Part shown: piece by piece, positions 22,666 to 30,386 of the stretch
How the letters are laid out: each line of letters opens with the position of its first letter
How positions within the stretch are numbered: position 1 is the stretch's first letter
From: JALHOM01 sp964615775
GTDB taxonomy: Bacteria; Patescibacteriota; Saccharimonadia; Saccharimonadales; 2-12-FULL-41-12
NCBI GenBank assembly: GCA_964615775.1
Contig: CAZTQB010000009.1
Coordinates: forward strand, 1 to 30,766
Length of the DNA stretch: 30,766 nt
Direction: 5' to 3'
Notes under the pieces: model-generated
The model's database searches: none
What the model saw: the letters and a program-made list of their open reading frames with translations, nothing else
Told to the model about the DNA's origin: nothing
Position numbers and translations under genes: made by a program

Positions 22666-23877
22666 TTAGTTCTGAGGAGCAGCTTCTAGAGTGACTTCTA
22701 TTTTCTGCTCTTTTTTGTCACGAATAATCGTCAATGAAACTTTGTCACCTACAGCGTGACGACCAAGGACCGATACAAGGCTATTTTTCTCATCAATGGT
22801 TTGATCATCAACCTTAGTAATAATGTCTTTTTCTTGCAAGCCAGCCTTTTGGGCGGGGCTACCATTAACAATTGAGCCGGCACCACCACTAGATGGAACT
22901 ATGTAGGCCCCTCTTTTGGTGTCTAGGTTGTAGTTATAGGCATAGTCATCATTAAGGATCACATAGCGAACACCTAGGTATGGCCGAAGTAATTTACCAT
23001 CTTTTAGAACGCTTTTTATCAGACCTTGAACATCATTAATTGGGATAGAAAAGCCAATGTTCTCGGCATCGCCAGCTACCGCAGTATTAATACCAATAAC
23101 TTCTCCATTGATATTGACTAACGGTCCACCAGAGTTACCTTGGTTTATAGAAGTGTCGGTCTGGAATAAGTTCTGAAGTGTCTCTGAACTGCTGGCATCT
23201 CCAGCTTCGACGCTCCGGCCGTAGCCAGAAATAATACCACTAGTAACAGTGTTTTGGAATTGTCCAAGGGCATTGCCGATAGCTACTACCTTGTCACCAA
23301 CCTGCACTTTAGACGAATCACCCAGCTTTACAGCTTTTAGAGTTTTGCCTTTCTTGTCTTTTACTTTTAGAAAAGCAATATCTAGTGAATCATTGTCATT
23401 TGTACGGCCAATAACCTCTACGTCACCTAGGGTTGTACCGTCCGACAAAGTAACTGAAACAGATGAAGTACCAGATGGAACTACATGTCGATTAGTCACA
23501 ATGATACCTTTATCAGCATCAACAATGAAGCCGGTACCGGCACTCTTTTGTTGATAAGAGCGACTACCAAAAATTGAATTCGTAGTAGCACTAGAGGTGA
23601 CGTTGACCGAAACTACACTTTCACCTACTTCTTTTGCAATATTGGTAATCAGCTGACTTTCGCTATTAATTACCTGACGATTAGCCTGAACATTGGCAGA
23701 ATTTACGTCAATTTTACGCTGTGAGCCACCATAATAACCACCAAAAAAGCCAGCTACTACACAAACCAGCAATAATAGTGCAATGCTCGCGAGCTTGCTC
23801 TTTGGTTTTGAGATGTCTATTTTGGGCTTTTGGTTATCGCTAGCGACAGCCGATTTTAGTGATTTTTCTTCTTGCAT
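22666..23877 (-). CDS. htrA: HtrA/DegP-type serine protease with one PDZ domain
   Basis: HtrA degrades or refolds damaged exported proteins. The 403-residue product has a short cytoplasmic N terminus, a membrane anchor at about 29-50, then a trypsin-like domain with the triad His131 (VTNRHVV), Asp166 (SLDIAFLKV) and Ser249 (NQGNSGGPLV), and a PDZ domain (about 290-395) with the usual PYLGVRY and the GSPAQKAGLQEKDIITKVDDQTI motif. I chose the ATG at 23877: a TATAAT lies 6 bases before it, while a longer frame starting at a GTG at 23913 would cover the promoter. Start of translation is therefore probably leaderless. Confidence 0.96.
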   Translation of the reverse strand: MQEEKSLKSAVASDNQKPKIDISKPKSKLASIALLLLVCVVAGFFGGYYGGSQRKIDVNSANVQANRQVINSESQLITNIAKEVGESVVSVNVTSSATTNSIFGSRSYQQKSAGTGFIVDADKGIIVTNRHVVPSGTSSVSVTLSDGTTLGDVEVIGRTNDNDSLDIAFLKVKDKKGKTLKAVKLGDSSKVQVGDKVVAIGNALGQFQNTVTSGIISGYGRSVEAGDASSSETLQNLFQTDTSINQGNSGGPLVNINGEVIGINTAVAGDAENIGFSIPINDVQGLIKSVLKDGKLLRPYLGVRYVILNDDYAYNYNLDTKRGAYIVPSSGGAGSIVNGSPAQKAGLQEKDIITKVDDQTIDEKNSLVSVLGRHAVGDKVSLTIIRDKKEQKIEVTLEAAPQN

Positions 23878-23883
23878 AAGTAT

Positions 23884-23889
23884 ATTATA
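23884..23889 (-). promoter_or_regulatory. htrA -10 box (leaderless geometry)
   Basis: TATAAT on the minus strand is separated from the htrA ATG by 6 bases. A weak TGTTTT is in the -35 position. Confidence 0.5.
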
Positions 23890-23919
23890 GCCCCAAATTA
23901 ACTTAGAAAACACTGAGAG

Positions 23920-24681
23920 TTACTTAATAACTCCCTCACCCCGCCAATTTGAGAAGAACAGCATAATAAAAATAATTATTAAGGTCGCAAAAATTATTTG
24001 ACGCCTAACCATAGATGTTAAACGATCATGTTCATGCATATAATATAGACCACCGAGTCCGTAGCCAATAATTCCTACGTAGGCAGCTGGCTGGGCAACC
24101 GGACCATAAAAGAATAACCAGTGATTTAATATCCATAGTAAACAGCCTACAAAAAACACCCACAAATAGACATACTTCATGGTTGATGGTTCATCAAACA
24201 CTGCAAAATAATGTCGAGCTACAAAATATGAAATAATCATACCTACAGTTACATAAATCATTACATCAGCCTCTCTAAAACATAGATACAAAGCAACTAG
24301 CCCCATAAACTGACCAATTAAAGCTTGTATTGTGACATAAAAAACGGATTCTCTGGGCTTAATAACAAGTACCCAAAGCTCATAAAATGCTAACCAAATT
24401 AACTGCCAATAAATACTATCTCTGGCAGCAACCATAAAGCCCACAAAAGACAGACCAACAATAATATCAACTGCGTTTGTACGCATATGAGACACCCAAT
24501 AGCGTGGTTTTATGGCGAATATACGCCATTTACTTATAAGCACTATCCCAACAGCTAGCAATACAAAATCTAAGTTAGCAAATATATAGGCCAAAACCGG
24601 AAACACAACCACTAGTAACAAATGCACAGCATGTGCATAGCCTTTAGTGGGCTTTACTTTAACTAAAGCTTTCTTGACCAA
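23920..24681 (-). CDS. Polytopic membrane protein of unknown function
   Basis: The 253-residue protein is mostly hydrophobic with eight or nine predicted membrane helices (about 17-34, 37-55, 70-86, 91-107, 113-134, 139-157, 170-190, 197-214, 229-245) and short loops containing YMHEHDR, KPRYW and IKPRES. No catalytic motif or family is recognised. The start is a TTG at 24681 with Shine-Dalgarno site AAGGAG 7 bases before it; no ATG is available nearby. It lies between the LCP gene, which ends 22 bases upstream, and htrA, which starts 42 bases downstream with its own promoter. Envelope-related function is suggested by the neighbours only. Confidence 0.65.
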   Translation of the reverse strand: MVKKALVKVKPTKGYAHAVHLLLVVVFPVLAYIFANLDFVLLAVGIVLISKWRIFAIKPRYWVSHMRTNAVDIIVGLSFVGFMVAARDSIYWQLIWLAFYELWVLVIKPRESVFYVTIQALIGQFMGLVALYLCFREADVMIYVTVGMIISYFVARHYFAVFDEPSTMKYVYLWVFFVGCLLWILNHWLFFYGPVAQPAAYVGIIGYGLGGLYYMHEHDRLTSMVRRQIIFATLIIIFIMLFFSNWRGEGVIK

Positions 24682-24703
24682 CTTGTCTCTCCTTATAAAC
24701 TAC

Positions 24704-26371
24704 TTATCTAGCCTGATCACTACCAAGTATTATAACAAAATCTGCATTGCCTGGCGAGATGCTGGCATCTGGCAAATTAGTCTGAGTCGTGACATTAAAG
24801 CGTTTTTCTAGATAGTTTTTAGTGTATTTTTTCTGGCCTGAACGCATGTCAACAATCAAAGTTGTAGTTAAATCTTTAATTGGTGAGTTAGCCACGCCTG
24901 TGATGTTATAGCCAAAAGATTTTAACTCATCAGCTTTTTGAGAAGCCAGACCGGCTGTTGTCGTACCATTAAGTACCATAATTGAAGCATTTTCGTTACG
25001 AATATAGCTATCCTTTAGAACGTTTCTGAGATAACTTTGGAGCTGTGAGTAATCTGTTAGCCCAGCCGTTGGAACAACGTATGATATTCCAGCAATCGAC
25101 TGTGTTGTAACATAGCTATTTGGCGGATCAGACAATCCTACAGAAGCAATTTTGTCGCCAGGAATCTGTTGGCTAAGCTGATAGAGACGTTGTAAATCCT
25201 GAGTATTAAAGTTAGTCTGAACATGATCACCAAAAGTGGTTAACAGATTTGATACTTTTTGTGGATTACTGAAGGTTGACGGTGACATAATCTTATCTTT
25301 TAGGGCGGTAATCATAACTCTCTGACGTTCAGATCGATCAAAATCACCTCTTGGACTAGTATGACGCGAACGAGCATAGGCTAGTGCCTTAAATCCGTCC
25401 ATGTGCTGTTGACCAGCCGTTACGTTAAGGAAATAGTTTTGACCGTTGATTCTCATTTGTTCCTGAACAGAAGTTGGTGCATTAAAATCAATACCATTAA
25501 CGTTATTTACGGCTTGCTCAAAACCCGAAAAGTCAACCATCAAATGATAATGAATCGGTATCCCTAGTGTGTTTTCAACGGTTTTTTCTAACAGATTAAA
25601 GCCAGCATTTTCGGCATCTTTTTTAGACAAGTTATTGGAGCGACTATAAGCCCCTTCTTTACCTTCAGCAAAAACTGAATTTAGTTTAGTATAGGCACCA
25701 CTCTCATTTGCTTTTACTCTTAAGTCTCTGGGGATACTGACTAAAGCGGCGTCTTTGGCTATCGGATCTATGCTAGCAAGTATCATTGTATCGGTTAAGT
25801 CTGCTCCATCGTGACCTTCACCACCTCTACCAAGCAACAAAATATTAACTCGTCCGTCACCTTCTCCATTAAGCTTGGACGGATCAACGTTCTCTTCTAG
25901 GGCAGCAGCTTTACCTCCACCTTGCAGCACTTTACCAATGGCAATGTAACCTTTATAAAACAAAAATCCAGTTACTAAGCCAACAATAACCAATAATATA
26001 GCGATTGCTCTTAATATCTTTTTCTTTCTAGATAGAGGACCTTTTTTACGACGTCTAAAAAGTCCCTTTTTAGACTTAAGCTGCTTTCTATCATCTGGTC
26101 TATCTACAAAAACTGCCGGATTGTTAACTTTTTGGCTTTGGGAATTATTCCTAATTTGCTTTTGGTTAATAGGATAAAAACCATCAGGCTTTCTGGTATC
26201 GGCTGATTCTTTTTTAGAGATATCGCCGAGCGGACTTTCTCGACGGTTATTTACACCAAGAGGTCGATTGTCAGCAGTTCTACCAAAACGGTTTTTTGGC
26301 GAGTTAAAGCCATCAACAGACATGCCACGGCGACCAATATTACGATTGTTTGAATTCGGATTTTGATTCAT
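24704..26371 (-). CDS. LytR-CpsA-Psr (LCP) family cell-wall ligase with a LytR C-terminal domain
   Basis: LCP proteins move glycopolymers from lipid carriers to peptidoglycan outside the cell. The 555-residue protein has an Asn/Arg-rich cytoplasmic tail (1-118), one membrane helix (119-139), the LCP domain (about 174-355) with RVNILLLGRGGEGHDGADLTDTMIL (174-197) and SIPRDLRV (212-219), the AYARSRHTSPRGDFDRSERQR region, and a C-terminal LytR_C domain (about 455-555) with ASIMVLNGTTTAGLA. Length and order match family members. The long Arg-rich cytoplasmic tail is unusual. A promoter (TTTACG, 17 bases, TATACT) lies 14 bases before the ATG. It is divergent from lepB. Confidence 0.93.
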   Translation of the reverse strand: MNQNPNSNNRNIGRRGMSVDGFNSPKNRFGRTADNRPLGVNNRRESPLGDISKKESADTRKPDGFYPINQKQIRNNSQSQKVNNPAVFVDRPDDRKQLKSKKGLFRRRKKGPLSRKKKILRAIAILLVIVGLVTGFLFYKGYIAIGKVLQGGGKAAALEENVDPSKLNGEGDGRVNILLLGRGGEGHDGADLTDTMILASIDPIAKDAALVSIPRDLRVKANESGAYTKLNSVFAEGKEGAYSRSNNLSKKDAENAGFNLLEKTVENTLGIPIHYHLMVDFSGFEQAVNNVNGIDFNAPTSVQEQMRINGQNYFLNVTAGQQHMDGFKALAYARSRHTSPRGDFDRSERQRVMITALKDKIMSPSTFSNPQKVSNLLTTFGDHVQTNFNTQDLQRLYQLSQQIPGDKIASVGLSDPPNSYVTTQSIAGISYVVPTAGLTDYSQLQSYLRNVLKDSYIRNENASIMVLNGTTTAGLASQKADELKSFGYNITGVANSPIKDLTTTLIVDMRSGQKKYTKNYLEKRFNVTTQTNLPDASISPGNADFVIILGSDQAR

Positions 26372-26385
26372 AAAGTTATTAGTTC

Positions 26386-26414
26386 AGTATAGCTTTTTAG
26401 GGTTTATTCGTAAA
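26386..26414 (-). promoter_or_regulatory. Predicted promoter of the LCP gene
   Basis: On the minus strand TTTACG (26409-26414), 17 bases, TATACT (26386-26391). The leader would be about 7 bases, with no Shine-Dalgarno site. Confidence 0.5.
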
Positions 26415-26439
26415 GACATAAACATAAGTATTTTTTTAT

Positions 26440-26445
26440 GATAAT
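26440..26445 (+). promoter_or_regulatory. Possible lepB -10 box
   Basis: GATAAT lies 12 bases before the lepB ATG; no clear -35 is visible. It is divergent from the LCP promoter within an 86-base gap. Confidence 0.35.
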
Positions 26446-26457
26446 GTATATAGGACT

Positions 26458-27138
26458 ATGTACCCAGATACTTACAATAAGTCAGACGAGTCTGATAATC
26501 AATCATATAATTACCAAAATTATCAAGCTACCCCACCACCTGAATACCATCAGTCAATTTTTTCTAGTATCCGAGAAAATCTGGGAACTATTTTGATACT
26601 TTTAGCAGCACCAACCTTGGCAATATTAATAACTATGTTTATGTTTAGGACCTACCAAGTTGATGGACCAAGTATGGAGACTACTCTACAAGATAAAGAC
26701 CGGTTAATCGTTAATAAAATACCCGTTACCTTTTCGAAGATTACCCAAAAAGCCTACTTACCGCACCGTTACGATATTATTATCTTTAATCATAAGGGTC
26801 AGTTTAGTGGCTACGGTGTAGTACAAAAAAAGCAGTTGATAAAACGAGTTATTGGACTGCCCGGTGACCGAGTAGTTGTTAAGGGCGGTTCTGTATCAAT
26901 CTTTAATAGCGAACACCCTAATGGCTTTTTGGTTGATAAGTTTGGGCCAGAAGATGCCGTAATTGAAACTACCGAAGGAAACATTGATCAAACTGTAGGC
27001 AAGGACGAGATATTCGTAATGGGTGATAATCGATTAAGGTCACTCGACTCACGTGCGTTAGGTACGGTCAAAACTAGCGATATTGTAGGCAAACTAGAAC
27101 TTAGGATATATCCGTTTTCTAAGTGGCAAACATACTAG
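26458..27138 (+). CDS. lepB: Signal peptidase I
   Basis: LepB removes signal peptides from exported proteins outside the cytoplasmic membrane. The 226-residue protein has a soluble N terminus rich in Tyr, Asn and Gln (1-35), one membrane helix (about 43-63), the catalytic Ser72 in DGPSMETTL, Lys129 in LIKRVIGLPGDRV, and the conserved box FVMGDNRLRSLDSRALG. All catalytic positions are present. Length is normal. It is the only plus-strand gene in this part of the window. It converges on parB, with a possible terminator at 27152-27167. Confidence 0.96.
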   Translation: MYPDTYNKSDESDNQSYNYQNYQATPPPEYHQSIFSSIRENLGTILILLAAPTLAILITMFMFRTYQVDGPSMETTLQDKDRLIVNKIPVTFSKITQKAYLPHRYDIIIFNHKGQFSGYGVVQKKQLIKRVIGLPGDRVVVKGGSVSIFNSEHPNGFLVDKFGPEDAVIETTEGNIDQTVGKDEIFVMGDNRLRSLDSRALGTVKTSDIVGKLELRIYPFSKWQTY

Positions 27139-27151
27139 AAACTAGTACTTA

Positions 27152-27167
27152 AGGTGTAATTATACCT
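27152..27167 (+). terminator. Possible lepB terminator
   Basis: AGGTGT and ATACCT pair over 6 bases (one G-U) around AATT, followed by ATATTTTG. The stem is short, so this is a weak candidate; it overlaps the last two bases of parB on the other strand. Confidence 0.35.
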
Positions 27168-28029
27168 ATATTTTGTCTAAAAATTGAGTAAATTCTTTGT
27201 TCGTCTTGAAAGAAAAAGTGACTTTATGGACTTTACTTAATTGAGATATTTTGACTGAACCACCGTACTTTTTCTTTAGACTATCTTGCTGTTTTTTGTA
27301 GTTTTGTTGTTTAGCTGGTTTAGATGAATTTTTGTCAGCTTGCTTATTTATACTAGATAGCTTGTTTTCTCTGGCAAATTCCTCTGCCTGGCGGACAGTC
27401 CAGCCTTCATTAACTACTCCATCTATCAATACTCTTTGCATAACCTCATTGCCGTTTAGCGACAGTACTGAACGTGCATGACCTTCGGTTATTTCTCCTT
27501 TAGATAATGCTTCTCTTGCGAAATCTGGTAACTCTAGTAATCTTACAATGTTTATTACAGTTGTTGTAGCCTTACCTAATCTCTCGGCAATCTGAGTGAT
27601 ATTCATACTAAATTGCTCATTTAACCGTGCGATTGACAACGCTTGATCAATTGGATTAAGGTCGACACGTTGCATATTCTCAACCAAACCAATCTCCAAA
27701 CGCTCTATCTCTTGAAGTGACCTTACAATTACTGGTAAGTGACTAAGCCCAGCGTCTTTGGCTGCCCTATACCTTCTCTCACCAGCTACTATAATATAGT
27801 TATTACTATCTTCAATGACCACTAATGGCTGCAAAATTCCGTACTGTTTGATTGATTTTGCCAATTCTAATATAGATTCTTTATCGAATGAACGACGTGG
27901 TTGGTTAGGATCTGGCTTAATATCTTGGATTAATACTTTTTGGATACGCTCGTCTTTGTCTAGTAAAACGCTGTTGTCAAAATCATCAGGCAGTAGACTA
28001 CCAAAACCTTTACCTAAACCTCGCTTCAT
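27166..28029 (-). CDS. parB: Chromosome-partitioning protein ParB (Spo0J-type)
   Basis: ParB binds parS sites and, as a CTP-dependent clamp, spreads on DNA. The 287-residue sequence has the ParB N-terminal domain (about 30-125) with QPRRSFDKESILELAKSIK and GERRYRA (83-89), the CTP-binding box, ENMQRVDLNP (117-126), a helix-turn-helix region (about 137-165, NITQIAERLGKATTTVINIVRLL), then a Lys-rich linker and a short C-terminal dimerisation part. The ATG overlaps the parA stop codon (TAATG). I found no parS copy in the window. Confidence 0.96.
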   Translation of the reverse strand: MKRGLGKGFGSLLPDDFDNSVLLDKDERIQKVLIQDIKPDPNQPRRSFDKESILELAKSIKQYGILQPLVVIEDSNNYIIVAGERRYRAAKDAGLSHLPVIVRSLQEIERLEIGLVENMQRVDLNPIDQALSIARLNEQFSMNITQIAERLGKATTTVINIVRLLELPDFAREALSKGEITEGHARSVLSLNGNEVMQRVLIDGVVNEGWTVRQAEEFARENKLSSINKQADKNSSKPAKQQNYKKQQDSLKKKYGGSVKISQLSKVHKVTFSFKTNKEFTQFLDKI

Positions 28030-28820
28030 TATTTATTCTCCTTTTCTCTTTTAGTTTTTTGTAAAATCTCTTTACATAACGCTTTATATGCTCTGGCACC
28101 TTTGCTCCATTTGTCATATTCGTCTATTGGCTTACCGTAGCTTGGAGCTTCGGCCAATCTAACATTTCTAGGAATAGTAGTTCCTAGCAGCTTATCACCA
28201 AAATGTTTCTTAACCTCATCGTAAACCTGACGCGATAAAGAGTTACGTTTATCATACATAGTAATTAACACCCCTAGAAGTTCTAGACTAGAGTTAAATT
28301 GTGCCTGAACATGCCGCATAACTTGAAGCAACTGACTCAATCCTTCAAGGGCATAATACTCTGACTGTACTGGAATCAATACTTTATCAGAAGCTACTAA
28401 GGCATTTATGGTAAGTAAGCCTAGAGCAGGCGGACAATCGATAATCACATAGTCATAATCTGAAGCAATACTTTTTAAAGAGTTTTTTAACTTACTTTCT
28501 CTATCCGGCAAAGTTGACATGTCAATCTCGGCACTAGCTAGTCGAGCATCGGCTGGTAATAAATATAGGTCATGAACGGCCGTTTGACACACTATCTTTG
28601 TCGGGTCAACACCCGAAACTAGTACGTCGCACAATGTTTGATTAAGGCTTTGCTTATCAACACCAATACCACTTGTAGCATTAGCTTGAGGGTCAGCATC
28701 AACTAATAGAACTTTATTTTTTGACTTTGCTAAAAACGAAGCCAAGTTAATAGCGGTAGTAGTCTTGCCTACACCACCTTTTTGATTCAGTATTGCGATT
28801 ATTTGAGTTGAATTACCCAT
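28029..28820 (-). CDS. parA: Chromosome-partitioning ATPase ParA (Soj-type)
   Basis: ParA is the ATPase that moves ParB-parS complexes. The 263-residue protein has the deviant Walker A motif NQKGGVGKTT (12-21), the Walker A' DADPQANATSG, and the Walker B VIIDCPPALG. Length is typical of chromosomal ParA without an N-terminal DNA-binding extension. A TATAAT (28835-28840) lies 14 bases before the ATG, flanked by 6-bp inverted arms (ACTTAA/TTAAGT, 28829-28855). It is translationally coupled to parB. Confidence 0.97.
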   Translation of the reverse strand: MGNSTQIIAILNQKGGVGKTTTAINLASFLAKSKNKVLLVDADPQANATSGIGVDKQSLNQTLCDVLVSGVDPTKIVCQTAVHDLYLLPADARLASAEIDMSTLPDRESKLKNSLKSIASDYDYVIIDCPPALGLLTINALVASDKVLIPVQSEYYALEGLSQLLQVMRHVQAQFNSSLELLGVLITMYDKRNSLSRQVYDEVKKHFGDKLLGTTIPRNVRLAEAPSYGKPIDEYDKWSKGARAYKALCKEILQKTKREKENK

Positions 28821-28828
28821 AAGATATA

Positions 28829-28855
28829 ACTTAAATTATACAATAAAGCTTAAGT
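28829..28855 (-). promoter_or_regulatory. parA -10 box within inverted arms
   Basis: TATAAT on the minus strand (28835-28840) is flanked by ACTTAA (28829-28834) and TTAAGT (28850-28855). The pair is short; self-regulation by ParA or ParB is known in other systems but not shown here. Confidence 0.35.
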
Positions 28856-28868
28856 GTAACCTACCCTT

Positions 28869-30374
28869 TTAATAATACCGTCTAGCTAGCACTGAGCCTG
28901 CAATTCCTATAATCGACAGTATCTGAGTAGTACCAAATGCTACTAATATTAGTCTTGGTACTTTTGTCTCTGGCAGTGGTCCTATGCCTAGATCGATATA
29001 GTTATTTTTTAGTTCACTTGCTGAAGATGTTGAATAATTTTTATAGTCATTAGCATTAAACTGAACTATCTCACCCGGGCTTATCTCGCCATCACCATTT
29101 TTATCTATAGCAATATCGTCTTTACCATCTCCATCGAAGTCAGCTTTAAGCTCTCCGTTATTACCTACCCTTTGAATACTACTGGTAATAGGGGTAGTTT
29201 TGGTATTGGTTAAGCCGCTTCCAGAACTAGTTGGAGTCGTGGGAGTGGGATTAGGGGTAGGTGTTGGCGTGGGGGTAGGCGTGGGGGTAGGATCTGGATT
29301 AGGTGCCGCAGCAGCCTGTGGTCCATAACCGGTGCATGGACTTCCTGACTTTAGAGTAAAGTCTTTAGCAGATCGATTGTTATACATGGGGTCTGCAACA
29401 ATTTTATTGCCAGAATAGGTAAAACCACCATTTACGGCATTGATATTGTTATTACTCGAACTAGCCAGACAATTATTGTTGGCTATATTACCTGAGCCAA
29501 CAGGGCCACCCCACCAAGACTCAATGTTTGCACCCAAACCATTATTAAAAGTAACTATGTTATTTTGAACCACATTATTACTCGATGGTTCGTAGCTTTC
29601 GCCAGAAAAAGTAATGCCTCTCTTAAAACCATCAACTAGATTGTTCTCAAAAATCACTCCTTGAGAATACGGGTAAAATTGTATACCGAAATCAGGACCA
29701 TCATATATATAGTTGTTGGTAATTTTTGTCACTGGGCTTGCAGAAGTATATGACACATAGAGAGCTTGATCATGAACCACACTACCACAATTATGAATCC
29801 GGTTACCATCGATAAGTATGCCAGAAACTTGGTAAACGTAAGTAGGTGGAATACGTGTACCAATATTAACACAAATACCGCGACTACCTGGGTTGGTAAT
29901 GTCATTGGATTGAATCGTTACATTATTAGAATTAATAAGTATACCTGCCTGACCTTGACCTCTACCCTGTAATCGCAGATATTGTAACCTAGATCCGTCT
30001 GAGCCAGGCTTGAATTCTATCTGACCACTTATATAAGCTTTGTTGTTTGGATCTTTTGAAGTAATATTAATCTTTTTACTAACTATTATATCCTCACTAT
30101 AGTTACCGCCATTCAAACACAACATTGCCCCTGCTGAAATCGAATTAAGTGCAGTGTTAATCGAGCCACTAGAGATTTCTTTGGCACAGGTAATCGGAGC
30201 TACTGCTGCTCTACTTGAATGAGATTTAAGTGTAATGAACAGAGAAATTAAACCACTAAAACTCACTACGCACATCACAAAAGTGACAAAGAACCACGAA
30301 TTATATAACATGACTTTCTGGCCTACTTTTTGCTGCTGACTGTGTGATTCATGTTCCATAAATATTTTAACCAT
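28869..30374 (-). CDS. Surface protein with parallel beta-helix, Pro-Thr linker, EF-hand-like repeat and sortase-like tail
   Basis: The 501-residue protein has these parts in order: a cytoplasmic start, a signal anchor (about 28-50, possible cleavage near AVA 57-59), a right-handed parallel beta-helix (about 85-345) with many Asn-rich turns (NNVTIQSNDI, GNRIHN, NNYIYDG, NNIV), a Pro-Thr repeat linker (359-382), calcium-binding-type loops DFDGDGKDD (412-420) and DKNGDGEISPGE (424-435, a canonical EF-hand loop), and at the end LPETK (467-471), a hydrophobic helix and ARRYY. The last block has the layout of a cell-wall sorting signal, although the Gly after Thr is Lys. The beta-helix fold is typical of carbohydrate-binding or -cleaving enzymes and adhesins. 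The start ATG at 30374 is followed by another at 30359; neither has a clear Shine-Dalgarno site. Confidence 0.75.
   Translation of the reverse strand: MVKIFMEHESHSQQQKVGQKVMLYNSWFFVTFVMCVVSFSGLISLFITLKSHSSRAAVAPITCAKEISSGSINTALNSISAGAMLCLNGGNYSEDIIVSKKINITSKDPNNKAYISGQIEFKPGSDGSRLQYLRLQGRGQGQAGILINSNNVTIQSNDITNPGSRGICVNIGTRIPPTYVYQVSGILIDGNRIHNCGSVVHDQALYVSYTSASPVTKITNNYIYDGPDFGIQFYPYSQGVIFENNLVDGFKRGITFSGESYEPSSNNVVQNNIVTFNNGLGANIESWWGGPVGSGNIANNNCLASSSNNNINAVNGGFTYSGNKIVADPMYNNRSAKDFTLKSGSPCTGYGPQAAAAPNPDPTPTPTPTPTPTPNPTPTTPTSSGSGLTNTKTTPITSSIQRVGNNGELKADFDGDGKDDIAIDKNGDGEISPGEIVQFNANDYKNYSTSSASELKNNYIDLGIGPLPETKVPRLILVAFGTTQILSIIGIAGSVLARRYY
29119..29168. repeat. Repeat copy 1 of a 50-base identical segment
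   Basis: Identical to 30640-30689, encoding the GNNGELKADFDGDGKDD region of the two surface proteins. A second identical stretch of 26 bases, 28960-28985 and 30478-30503, encodes the LPETKV region. Confidence 0.85.
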
Positions 30375-30386
30375 TAGCTTAACTAC

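Noticed and set aside
23878..23913. Longer N terminus of HtrA from a GTG
   Set aside because: It would span the TATAAT box and adds residues not expected before the membrane anchor.
29220..29300. Possible CRISPR or tandem repeat (GGGGTAGGCGT-like units)
   Set aside because: The repeats encode the Pro-Thr linker of the surface protein; there are no spacers.
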